Notes: generated from the letters alone by a model not told the origin. A stretch of DNA of 6,444 bases from Verrucomicrobiales bacterium (GCA_003517285.1 DPAW01000365.1:1-6444), one strand, 5' to 3'; positions 1-6,444 are shown, numbered from the stretch's first letter. Numbers and translations are program-made.

Positions 1-398
1 CCCACAAACTGAAAGGCCATATAAAACCCAATAACCGTGAAAATGTACCCCAGAATTCGTGCTATTCCGTACTCCAGTGCCTCGGGAAGTTCGGTCTTTT
101 CAAAAATCCTCATCACCACGCGTTCACGAACAACTTTCTCGAGCACAATGACCAGAATGAATAGGATACCGAGAACCAGTAGGCTTTTCAGAGTGATGCT
201 GTTTTCGCCTAGCTTGAAGAGTGGATAATTGATGACCTTGGTGAAAGTCACCCCGGATACCGATCCCACCTCCTCAAGCGCAGTCGCCGATGCCGACGCG
301 TTTTCATCGGCTGCCGGCAAAACCGGCACCAGCCACAGACAAAGCAAAGCGCAGACCCAGAAGGCCAATCGCCGATTCAATTCGAAGACCATCACCAT
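1..398 (-). CDS. MscS-family mechanosensitive ion channel, N-terminal part (cut by window edge)
   Basis: The reverse strand reads open from an ATG at 398 to the left edge: 132 complete codons with no stop. Residues 1-30 form a signal peptide: basic NRR at 8-10, a hydrophobic stretch at 11-27 and a likely cleavage after PAA (28-30). A short Ala/Ser/Glu-rich segment follows. Residues 60-70 (LFKLGENSITL) lead into a membrane helix at about 72-86, then a charged turn (EKVVRER), a segment with TELPEALEYGIARILGY (102-118) and a second helix from about 115. This order of helix, basic hinge, 'x-E-x-x-x-Y-x-x-x-R-x-L-x-Y' segment and helix is typical of the region just before the pore helix of small MscS channels, which release solutes on hypo-osmotic shock. 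The pore helix and beta domain lie outside the window, so the family call rests on this region only. An in-frame TGA at 422-420 limits the start. ATG 392 is an alternative, and neither start has a clear Shine-Dalgarno sequence. Confidence 0.72.
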   Translation of the reverse strand, partial: MVMVFELNRRLAFWVCALLCLWLVPVLPAADENASASATALEEVGSVSGVTFTKVINYPLFKLGENSITLKSLLVLGILFILVIVLEKVVRERVVMRIFEKTELPEALEYGIARILGYIFTVIGFYMAFQFV

Positions 399-413
399 AA
401 TTCTGTCGTTGAA

Positions 414-442
414 TTGCCATCAACAGAAGCAAAAACTATACG
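414..442 (+). promoter_or_regulatory. Candidate sigma70-type promoter for the TPP II-like peptidase
   Basis: TTGCCA at 414-419 matches the -35 consensus at five of six positions. TATACG at 437-442 matches the -10 consensus at four of six, and the spacer is 17 bp. Transcription would begin near 449, giving a leader of about 50 bases before the ATG at 502. It lies in the 103-bp gap between two divergent genes, where a promoter is expected. The last base of the -10 box, normally T, is G, so this is a moderate match only. On the opposite strand TATAGT (440-435) overlaps this -10 box and could serve the channel gene, but I find no good -35 box for it. Confidence 0.35.
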
Positions 443-501
443 CAGGCAAGACTACAATCTTCATTGCACACCCCCCAGTTTCATCGCTAATCTTTCGCGC
501 A

Positions 502-546
502 ATGAAACGCATGGCCCCCATGCTGGCGATGATTCTTGCCGGCTGC
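502..546 (+). other. Predicted lipoprotein signal peptide with lipobox (LAGC, Cys15)
   Basis: The first 15 codons give a basic start (KR at 2-3), a Met/Ala/Leu-rich hydrophobic stretch (residues 4-12) and LAGC at 12-15, which fits the signal peptidase II lipobox. Cleavage before Cys15 would leave a lipid-anchored N-terminus. Position +2 is His, not Asp, so by the E. coli rule the protein would go to the outer membrane. The segment is short for a lipoprotein signal and contains a proline at residue 6, which keeps confidence moderate. About 30 residues separate it from the point where similarity to human TPP II begins (near Leu46-Met47). Confidence 0.6.
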
Positions 547-3500
547 CACACCGTCCCGGTCAATACTGTCGCCGATTCGCTGGATAAAAAACTGCCCAAT
601 CTCCCCGGCGCCACAATCAACCGGCCGTTCTCCGCCCTGATGCCAAAGCGTGAGACCGGCGCGGAAGCCTTCCTCAAGGCGCATCCGGAATACGACGGTC
701 GCGGCGTGGTGGTCGCCGTGTTTGATACCGGCGTGGATCCCGGTGCGCCCGGCCTGCAAACCACGCCCGACGGACGCCCCAAGATCGTGGACGTGGTCGA
801 CGGCTCCGGCAGCGGTGACATCAACACCTCCTCCGTGCACGAACTCAAGGACGGCAAACTAACCGGCCTAACCGGCCGCGCGCTCACTCTGCCCGAGCAA
901 TGGAAAAGCCGGGACGGCAAATATCGCCTCGGCCTCGCCGAAGCCTATCGCCTGTTCCCCGCCGATCTCGTGAACCGACTGAAATCCAAACGCCGTGAAC
1001 AATGGGACATTACTCAGCGCAACCGTCGTGCCGAACTGGAACAGGCCCTCAAGGACTGGGACAAGGCCAACCCAAAACCAAACAAAGAAACCTTTACCGA
1101 ACGCGAGGAGCTTGAGGCGCAATTGGCCACCCTGAAAGCCTTGCAGGGCTCCTACCGCGATCCCGGTCCGCTATACGATTGTGTGGTCTTTCACGACGAC
1201 ACCCACTGGCAGGCGGCCGTGGACACCGATGAAGATGGCGATTTTGCTGATGAAAAACTCATGACCAATTTTCGCGTGAAACGCGACTACGGCACCTTCG
1301 ATGGCGAAGCACAGCTGAACTTTGCCACCAACATTTATCGTGAAGGCGATCTCCTTTCGCTGGTGGTCGATTGCGGTGCGCACGGCACGCACGTAGCCGG
1401 CATCGTGGCGGCACATTTCCCGGATCAACCTGAACTCAACGGCATCGCGCCCGGCGCCCAGATTGTCTCCGTGAAAATCGGAGACACCCGCCTCGGCTCC
1501 AGCTCTACCGGCACCGGCACCATGCGCGGACTGATTGCCGTGCTGCAAAACAAGTGCGACCTCATCAACATGAGTTACGGCGGTGCCGCGCCGCGGCCGG
1601 ATGTGGGCCGCATTTATCAGGAATACTCTCAGATCGTAAACCGCCACGGCGTGATCTTTGTCTCCAGCGCCGGCAATAACGGTCCCGCTTTATCCTCGGT
1701 CGGTTCTCCCGGCGGCACTACCAGTGCCCTGCTTGGCATCGGTGCCAGTGTCACGCCGCAGATGATGCTGGACCAGTACGGCATGCGCGAGGCCCGACCG
1801 GATATGCAATTTACCTGGAGCTCGCGCGGCCCCACGCTGGATGGCGATCTGGGCGTGGACCTCACCGCCCCCGGCGGCGCCATTGCGCCCGTACCCAATT
1901 GGCAACTCCGGCGCACCACGCAGATGAACGGCACCTCCATGTCCTCCCCCAGTGCCTGCGGCTCCATTGCCCTTCTGCTTTCCGGGTTGAAACAGGAGAA
2001 ACAAAACCACACACCGCATCGTGTACGGCGCGCATTGGAAAACACCGCCGTACCGATCGCCGGTTTAACGCCGCTCGAACAGGGCCGCGGCATGATTCGT
2101 GTGGACAAAGCCTATGACTGGCTCAAGAACCATCCACCTCTCAGCGAAAGTGACCTGCGTTTCGAGGCCCGAGTTTCTTCCCGCAACAACTCACGCGGGA
2201 TTTATTTGCGCGAACCGTTTGAGATCAACCGCACCCATTCGTTGAGCGTTACGCTCAGTCCGCGGTTCCATCGCGATGCAGCAAAAACCGAGCAGATTGA
2301 ATTCGAACAACGCCTGCAATTTCAATGTGACGCCCCTTGGGTAGAACACGCCGGCCAAGTGCTGCTGGCAAACAGCGCCCGCCGTATCAATGTGAAGGTG
2401 GACCCCACCCAGCTCGAGTCCGGCCTGCATTATGCGGAACTGACCGGCACCGACCCCGCCCACCCCGGGCGCGGACCCTTAGTGCGTTTGCCCATCACCG
2501 TGGTAATTCCGGAGCAACCCGAGGGGCACACTTGGAAATCCGATCTCACCCTGAAAAAAGGCGAATCCACCCGGCGTTTCCTCACCGTACCGGTCGGCGC
2601 CACCTGGGCCGATCTACATATTAAAACCCGTACCGCAGCTAATCCCCAACGATTGGTAGTGCACACGCTGCAGATTCTGCCCGGTCTGTCGTTTCGCAGT
2701 GGCGATGAACGCATGTACCTGTCGCTCACCGAAGGCCAGGAACGCGTCGAGAGCTTCGCCGTCACCGGCGGGCGCACGTTGGAACTTTGCTTTGCCCAAT
2801 ATTGGTCGAGCCTTGGCGAAGCCGAGCTCGAATTGTCCCTACAATTCCATGGCCTACGTCCAGGCAATCGCACCCTATCTCTGGACGGCAATGATCTGGT
2901 AGAAAATTTCACGGTGACCGCGCCCCTGCGCGATGAGCGGCTATCACCCAGCGGCACGCTAAAAACTTGGCGACGCTATGTGCGCCCTTCCAAGTCGGAA
3001 ATCAATCCACTCGATCCCGTGCGCGATCAGTTGCCCGACAACAAGCAGATCCACGAAATGATTCTCACCTACACCATCGACCAACCGGCGACCGGCCGCG
3101 TGACCCCGATCCTTTCCGTTAAAAACAACAGCGGCGCTAATTACTTTCTCGAATCCGGCATCTGGCAGGTTTTCGACAGTTCCAAACGCCACCTCGCCAG
3201 CGGTAGCTGGGGTAAGACCGTGAGCCTCTCCAAGGCCAAGTACACCCTACGCTATCACGTTCGTCATCCCGAGCGATCTGTTTTGGAACGTTACCAGCAC
3301 AGCTCGCTGATGCTCGATCAACCTCTCTCGAAAAGCGTTTCACTGTCGTTCCATCTACATGCCGAGGGCGCCTTAAGAGGCACCGCCGGCTTCGGCGCCA
3401 GCACCTTGAAACAAGGCGATGCCGCGAATATTTTCGTGAGCATCCCCTCCCATTCCCGCGTGCCTTCCACCGCCAAACCCGGTGATCTGCTTTGGGGTGA

Positions 3501-4350
3501 AATCACCTTGGGCGGCAACATCGATGACTTGAATGGAGCCGGCAAAAAACCCGGCGGCTATTCCGTAACCCTCACGGTGCCCACGGCCAAAAACACTTTC
3601 CCCTCCAACAAACCAAAACCCGCGCCGGCCAAGAAAAAGAAAAACCCCACGTCCGGCGCCCACGAAAAATTGCAGGAGGAAATACGTGATCTGAAAATTG
3701 CCAAACTGAAAACTCTAGATCCGGGCAAAGACAAGGAATCCGAACTGGCCACTCAACTTCACGCTGAGCTCAAGAAGGACCACGCCGATCATCTTCCGCT
3801 GCACCTCGCCTGGCTGGCGCACCAACAGAAAGGCGAACCGGCCAAGCGCGCCGCCGCCGTGCGCAAGGCCATTGAGGCGATTCAAAAACAGGTGGATCTC
3901 AACGGCCTGCAACAACATCTCGGCACACCGCCCGATCCCGAGGCCGAAGATCGTGATGAACAAAAGAAAAAGTGGGACACCCAAAAATCCGCGCTCATCA
4001 CCGCCCTGCGCGCACGCGCCCAACTCGACCTCGCCGTAGCCGAGGCCGCTGAGGAAAAAGAACGCCCCAAAGCCATCGAGACCTTTGACGCTTCCTGGAA
4101 ACAGCTCATCCGCTGGAGCCCCGCCGAAGAAGCCGCCAACGCTGAATTGCGCCTGGATCGCGAGCAATTGCACAAACGCTATGGTAGTGCACTCAAGCTC
4201 GTGAACGCCCAAATCAGCAAAGCGCCCACGACCAAGAAACACTACGAGACCCGCCTAAAATTGCTCGAAAAACTCGGCTGGACCGAGTGGCAGAAGCGAC
4301 AAAAACAGGATTTATTAGTCCGATTTCCAGCCGAATATCCGCCGTTTTAG
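502..4350 (+). CDS. Tripeptidyl-peptidase II-like subtilisin family (S8) serine peptidase, predicted lipoprotein
   Basis: 1282 residues, against 1249 for human TPP II. The catalytic triad is visible: Asp75 in DTGVDPGAPG, His294 in HGTHVAG and Ser479 in NGTSMSSP, with the oxyanion Asn392 in SSAGNNGP. The Asp-His spacing (219) and His-Ser spacing (185) nearly equal those of human TPP II (220 and 185), including the roughly 200-residue insert between Asp and His that marks this family. Similarity continues through NNSRGIYLRE (562-571), GLHYAEL (641-647), a beta-rich central region, a Lys/Pro-rich linker (1033-1049) and a helical C-terminus ending LLEKLGWTEW...EYPPF. It is therefore a whole TPP II rather than a generic subtilisin. 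Mammalian TPP II trims tripeptides from N-termini in the cytosol; here residues 1-15 look like a lipoprotein signal, which implies an envelope location. The open frame extends upstream to 229, but that part is antisense to the channel gene and lies mostly upstream of the promoter candidate, so I start at ATG 502. Met47 (640) is an alternative start that would give a cytosolic enzyme. The gene stands alone. Confidence 0.93.
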   Translation: MKRMAPMLAMILAGCHTVPVNTVADSLDKKLPNLPGATINRPFSALMPKRETGAEAFLKAHPEYDGRGVVVAVFDTGVDPGAPGLQTTPDGRPKIVDVVDGSGSGDINTSSVHELKDGKLTGLTGRALTLPEQWKSRDGKYRLGLAEAYRLFPADLVNRLKSKRREQWDITQRNRRAELEQALKDWDKANPKPNKETFTEREELEAQLATLKALQGSYRDPGPLYDCVVFHDDTHWQAAVDTDEDGDFADEKLMTNFRVKRDYGTFDGEAQLNFATNIYREGDLLSLVVDCGAHGTHVAGIVAAHFPDQPELNGIAPGAQIVSVKIGDTRLGSSSTGTGTMRGLIAVLQNKCDLINMSYGGAAPRPDVGRIYQEYSQIVNRHGVIFVSSAGNNGPALSSVGSPGGTTSALLGIGASVTPQMMLDQYGMREARPDMQFTWSSRGPTLDGDLGVDLTAPGGAIAPVPNWQLRRTTQMNGTSMSSPSACGSIALLLSGLKQEKQNHTPHRVRRALENTAVPIAGLTPLEQGRGMIRVDKAYDWLKNHPPLSESDLRFEARVSSRNNSRGIYLREPFEINRTHSLSVTLSPRFHRDAAKTEQIEFEQRLQFQCDAPWVEHAGQVLLANSARRINVKVDPTQLESGLHYAELTGTDPAHPGRGPLVRLPITVVIPEQPEGHTWKSDLTLKKGESTRRFLTVPVGATWADLHIKTRTAANPQRLVVHTLQILPGLSFRSGDERMYLSLTEGQERVESFAVTGGRTLELCFAQYWSSLGEAELELSLQFHGLRPGNRTLSLDGNDLVENFTVTAPLRDERLSPSGTLKTWRRYVRPSKSEINPLDPVRDQLPDNKQIHEMILTYTIDQPATGRVTPILSVKNNSGANYFLESGIWQVFDSSKRHLASGSWGKTVSLSKAKYTLRYHVRHPERSVLERYQHSSLMLDQPLSKSVSLSFHLHAEGALRGTAGFGASTLKQGDAANIFVSIPSHSRVPSTAKPGDLLWGEITLGGNIDDLNGAGKKPGGYSVTLTVPTAKNTFPSNKPKPAPAKKKKNPTSGAHEKLQEEIRDLKIAKLKTLDPGKDKESELATQLHAELKKDHADHLPLHLAWLAHQQKGEPAKRAAAVRKAIEAIQKQVDLNGLQQHLGTPPDPEAEDRDEQKKKWDTQKSALITALRARAQLDLAVAEAAEEKERPKAIETFDASWKQLIRWSPAEEAANAELRLDREQLHKRYGSALKLVNAQISKAPTTKKHYETRLKLLEKLGWTEWQKRQKQDLLVRFPAEYPPF

Positions 4351-4371
4351 ACCCGGCCTCGGGGCTTTTTT
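4349..4371 (+). terminator. Rho-independent terminator of the peptidase gene
   Basis: CCCG (4352-4355), a GCCT loop and CGGG (4360-4363) form a short GC stem. It is extended by AG/CT pairs (4349-4350 with 4365-4366) across one mismatch and followed by six Ts (4366-4371). The AG of the stop codon TAG is part of the stem, so termination starts directly at the end of the coding region. It separates the peptidase from the aldolase gene. The stem is short, so termination may be incomplete. Confidence 0.6.
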
Positions 4372-4374
4372 GGT

Positions 4375-4402
4375 TTGATTTCCTGTCATAAGAGCCTATT
4401 TT
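4375..4402 (+). promoter_or_regulatory. Weak candidate promoter for the aldolase gene
   Basis: TTGATT (4375-4380) and TATTTT (4397-4402) each match the sigma70 consensus at four of six positions, with a 16-bp spacer. The site follows the peptidase terminator and precedes the aldolase start by about 45 bases, where a promoter is needed. The match alone would not be convincing. Confidence 0.25.
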
Positions 4403-4421
4403 CTCGGCCCTTTCCCGAGAA
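4401..4421 (+). repeat. Perfect 7-bp inverted repeat in the aldolase leader
   Basis: TTCTCGG (4401-4407) and CCGAGAA (4415-4421) are exact reverse complements around a 7-base loop, CCCTTTC. The element overlaps the end of the candidate -10 box and lies 10 bases upstream of the ribosome binding site. It could be an operator for a dimeric regulator or a 5' hairpin that protects the mRNA. No T run follows it, so it is not a standard terminator. Confidence 0.5.
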
Positions 4422-4430
4422 TTAGCCAAC

Positions 4431-4437
4431 GGAAGGA
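4431..4437 (+). promoter_or_regulatory. Ribosome binding site of the aldolase gene
   Basis: GGAAGGA lies 8 bases before the ATG at 4446. It is the only strong Shine-Dalgarno sequence at a gene start in this window and fixes the aldolase start. It suits a highly translated glycolytic gene. Confidence 0.75.
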
Positions 4438-4445
4438 CACGAACC

Positions 4446-5471
4446 ATGCCCATTGCCACACCCCAGCAATACGCCGCGATGCTCGATGCCGCCCAGCAGG
4501 GCGACTACGCGTACCCGGCCGTGAACGTCACCTCGATCACCACCATCAACGCCGCGCTCAAGGCCTTCGCCGATGCGAAATCCGACGGCATCATTCAGTT
4601 CTCCACCGGCGGCGGCCAGTTCGCCTCCGGCCTGAACGTGAAGGACTCCGTGCACGGCTGCATCGTGCTCGCCGAAGCGGCTCATCGGTTAGCCGAGAAA
4701 TACGACATCCTCATCGGCCTGCATACCGACCATTGCCAGCCCGAGGCTGCCGAGGGTTTCCTCAAGCCGCTGATCGCCGAGACCGCCAAGCGCCGCGAGG
4801 CCGGCCTGAACAATCTGTTCCAAAGCCACATGCTCGATGCCTCCATTCTGCCCTTGGAGGAAAACATGGCCATCTCGAAGGAATACCTCGAGTTGTGCGC
4901 CGCCAATGAAATCATCCTCGAGGTGGAAGCCGGCGTGGTCGGTGGTGAGGAAGATGGCGCGGCTGGCACTGAAGACATGCCCGCCGAGAAACTCTACACC
5001 ACGCCCGAGGATATGCTCGAGGTGTACGAGAGCCTCAATGGCATTGGCCGGTACATGTTTGCCGCCACCTTCGGTAACGTGCACGGCGCCTACAAGCCTG
5101 GTGCGGTGAAGCTGCGGCCGGACATCCTCAAGCAAGGCCAAGACGCCGTGATCGGCAAGCATGGCGAGAGCGCGAAATTCGACCTCGTCTTTCACGGCGG
5201 TAGCGGCTCCGCAAAGCACGAGATTAAGGAAACGCTTGAGTACGGTGTGGTGAAGATGAACATCGACACCGACACGCAGTACGCCTTCACCCGCCCCGTC
5301 GCCAGCCACATCATGTCCAACGTGGAAGGTGTGCTGAAGATCGATGGCGAGGTTGGCAACAAAAAGGTGTACGACCCGCGTTCCTATCTCAAGAAGGCTG
5401 AGGAAGCCATGGCCGCCCGCCTCGTTGAAGCCTGCGACGACCTCGAAAGCACCGGCAAATCGATCGCCTAA
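4446..5471 (+). CDS. fbaA: Class II fructose-bisphosphate aldolase (class IIA type)
   Basis: 341 residues, full length for the family (about 340-360). The enzyme reversibly splits fructose 1,6-bisphosphate into dihydroxyacetone phosphate and glyceraldehyde 3-phosphate in cytosolic glycolysis and gluconeogenesis, using a zinc ion. Visible motifs are HTDHC (93-97, with Asp95 the catalytic acid/base and His96 a zinc ligand), FQSHM (125-129), GGEEDG (166-171, the mobile-loop glutamates), FGNVHG (209-214, zinc ligand His213), FHGGSGS (249-255, zinc ligand His250) and the phosphate-binding NIDTDTQ (272-278). By memory it resembles the mycobacterial enzyme more than E. coli FbaA, beginning MPIATP and ending near YDPRSYLKKAEE. 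Both share GGEEDG, which places it in class IIA. The start is fixed by a strong ribosome binding site. It has its own leader and terminator and appears monocistronic. No key residue is missing. Confidence 0.96.
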   Translation: MPIATPQQYAAMLDAAQQGDYAYPAVNVTSITTINAALKAFADAKSDGIIQFSTGGGQFASGLNVKDSVHGCIVLAEAAHRLAEKYDILIGLHTDHCQPEAAEGFLKPLIAETAKRREAGLNNLFQSHMLDASILPLEENMAISKEYLELCAANEIILEVEAGVVGGEEDGAAGTEDMPAEKLYTTPEDMLEVYESLNGIGRYMFAATFGNVHGAYKPGAVKLRPDILKQGQDAVIGKHGESAKFDLVFHGGSGSAKHEIKETLEYGVVKMNIDTDTQYAFTRPVASHIMSNVEGVLKIDGEVGNKKVYDPRSYLKKAEEAMAARLVEACDDLESTGKSIA

Positions 5472-5497
5472 TCGGTCGGCAATCCATCTATCCAGCA

Positions 5498-5522
5498 GGC
5501 GCCCTTACCGGCGCCCGTTTTT
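5498..5522 (+). terminator. Rho-independent terminator of the aldolase gene
   Basis: GGCGCC (5498-5503) pairs with GGCGCC (5510-5515) around a CTTACC loop. After CG comes a run of five Ts (5518-5522), then A and three more Ts. The T run overlaps the stop codon of the convergent sulfatase gene. On the minus strand the same hairpin has no T run after it, so it is a one-way terminator as far as sequence shows. Confidence 0.8.
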
Positions 5523-6444
5523 ATTTAGGCAGGCACTCCTTTAATAAGACATCCCGCCGTTTTCGCAAATCATTGAACAGCTTCGGATGCTGCGCCTTTA
5601 GGTCCGCTTTCTCGTGGGGATCCTGTGCAAGGTTAAAGAGAAACTGGTCGCCCATCGAGGTCTCCAGAAACTTCCAATCCCCCTGCCTTAGGGCCGTCCA
5701 CGTGCCACGCTTCAGCTCCGCATGCATGCCCGTATGCCAGAGCAACTCCCTCGCCGGCAAGGTCTTCTGTAGGCCTGTCAAGATGCCGGAGATATCCTCG
5801 CCATCCAGTTTTCGCTCGGCCACATCCACTTTCGCCAGAGCGCAAAGCGTGGGAAACAAATCCAGCGCACTCAGAATTTCGTCACTTGTGCTGCCCGCCT
5901 TGATCCGGCCGGGCCAACGCATCAGGCAGGGCACTCGAATACCGCCCTCAAAGAGGGTGGCCTTCTCACCGCGGAACGGCTTGTTGCTCCCGCCGAATTC
6001 ATTATCACCGCCGTGATCAGTCATAAAAATCACCAGCGTATCCCGCTCCTGCCCATTGGCCTTCAGTGCCGCCAAGACGCGGCCAATGCCGTCGTCCATG
6101 TTCACCACCTTCGCCGCAAACGTCCGCCGCACGGGATCCTTAATATGCCCCACCCTCGCCAAATCTGCCGGCGGCGGTTGCATGATATTGACCGCCAGTT
6201 CCTTCGTCGGATCCCAGCCTTTCCCAAAGTGCGGCGCGTTGTAAGCGAGATGCAAAAAAAACGGCCGGTCCTTTTTCTGTCGCTTTAAAAACTTCACGGC
6301 CTCGTCCGTGATAAGATCCGTCGCGTATCCGTACTCATCCACGTGTTTCTCGCCGTGATACCAATCCCGCTGAATGCCGTAACGCATCGTGTAAAAATCA
6401 ATGCACCCGCCCGTGTGCCCAATGAACTCCGCGAACCCATGCCG
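5521..6444 (-). CDS. Sulfatase (alkaline phosphatase superfamily), C-terminal part (cut by window edge)
   Basis: The reverse strand is open from the right edge to a TAA at 5523-5521: 307 residues with no start in view. The frame runs 19 codons past the first internal ATG (6387), and those codons read as sulfatase (GFAEFIGHTGGCIDFYT), so that ATG is not the start. Sulfatases hydrolyse sulfate esters, often on algal or host polysaccharides, and are usually exported. Visible motifs, numbered from the edge, are HLAYNAPH (65-72, His72 likely in the active site), VNMDDGIGRVL (114-124), a metal-site segment MTDHGGDN (141-148), KPFRGEKATLFEGGIRVP (155-172, Lys161 likely catalytic), ALDLFPTLCALA (193-204), LDGEDISGIL, GDWKF and the C-terminal LFNLAQDPHEKADL. 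The N-terminal CxPSR/CxASR formylglycine site and any signal peptide lie outside the window, so activity and export cannot be judged. It converges on the aldolase gene with a 49-bp gap. Confidence 0.94.
   Translation of the reverse strand, partial: RHGFAEFIGHTGGCIDFYTMRYGIQRDWYHGEKHVDEYGYATDLITDEAVKFLKRQKKDRPFFLHLAYNAPHFGKGWDPTKELAVNIMQPPPADLARVGHIKDPVRRTFAAKVVNMDDGIGRVLAALKANGQERDTLVIFMTDHGGDNEFGGSNKPFRGEKATLFEGGIRVPCLMRWPGRIKAGSTSDEILSALDLFPTLCALAKVDVAERKLDGEDISGILTGLQKTLPARELLWHTGMHAELKRGTWTALRQGDWKFLETSMGDQFLFNLAQDPHEKADLKAQHPKLFNDLRKRRDVLLKECLPK

Noticed and set aside
37..228. Plus-strand 63-codon open frame at the left end
   Set aside because: Ser/Thr/Arg-rich and antisense to the channel coding region; no ribosome binding site and no recognisable motif.
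229..501. N-terminal extension of 91 residues on the peptidase reading frame
   Set aside because: Most of it (229-398) is antisense to the channel gene, which encodes a convincing signal peptide and membrane helices. The extension has no similarity to TPP II, and a lipoprotein signal begins exactly at the internal ATG 502.
861..880. Tandem direct repeat of CTAACCGGC
   Set aside because: Two short copies within the coding sequence encode the conserved LTGLTGR segment; explained by protein repetition, with no sign of a mobile or regulatory element.
1629..2108. Minus-strand open frame of 159 codons antisense to the catalytic Ser region
   Set aside because: The plus strand encodes the conserved oxyanion and Ser motifs; the antisense frame shows no domain or start signal.
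3715..4242. Minus-strand open frame of 175 codons antisense to the peptidase C-terminus
   Set aside because: The plus strand here matches the TPP II C-terminal region; the antisense frame is Gly/Leu/Phe-rich low-information sequence typical of shadows.
4689..5309. Minus-strand open frame of 206 codons inside the aldolase gene
   Set aside because: It lies entirely antisense to a highly conserved aldolase and is a by-product of GC-biased third positions; Val/Gly/Leu/His-rich with no motif.
5573..6016. Plus-strand open frame of 147 codons antisense to the sulfatase
   Set aside because: The minus strand carries clear sulfatase motifs over the same bases; Ser/Arg/Pro-rich shadow.

Overview
The window looks like chromosomal DNA from a moderately GC-rich bacterium. 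I lean towards the Planctomycetota-Verrucomicrobiota-Chlamydiota (PVC) superphylum, most likely Verrucomicrobiota. The reasons are a secreted-type sulfatase of the kind abundant in that group, a full-length bacterial homologue of eukaryotic tripeptidyl-peptidase II, and starts that mostly lack a Shine-Dalgarno sequence. This placement is inference from gene content; there is no rRNA or other marker in the window.

Layout: (1) positions 1-398, minus strand, hold the N-terminal part of a membrane protein that reads as a MscS-type mechanosensitive channel and runs off the left edge. (2) Positions 399-501 are a 103-bp divergent intergenic region with a plausible sigma70 promoter. (3) Positions 502-4350, plus strand, encode a 1282-residue S8 serine peptidase. 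It is colinear with human TPP II from before the catalytic Asp to the last residues, but carries an apparent lipoprotein signal peptide. (4) A terminator lies at the stop codon, followed by a short promoter and leader region with a 7-bp inverted repeat and a good ribosome binding site. (5) Positions 4446-5471, plus strand, encode a class II (IIA-type) fructose-bisphosphate aldolase, followed by a terminator. (6) Positions 5521-6444, minus strand, hold the C-terminal two thirds of a sulfatase that runs off the right edge and converges on the aldolase gene.

The genes do not form an operon. Each appears to be its own transcription unit: the channel and the peptidase diverge, the peptidase and the aldolase are separated by a terminator, and the aldolase and the sulfatase converge. 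I see no functional link between them beyond envelope and catabolic housekeeping. I found no CRISPR array, mobile element, tRNA or rRNA.

The point of most interest is the peptidase. It has the full TPP II architecture and catalytic spacing. It seems to be exported as a lipoprotein, whereas eukaryotic TPP II is cytosolic. It also has non-acidic residues at the two positions whose glutamates anchor the substrate N-terminus in mammalian TPP II, so it may not be a tripeptidyl exopeptidase at all. The comparison uses the human sequence from memory and needs an alignment to confirm.
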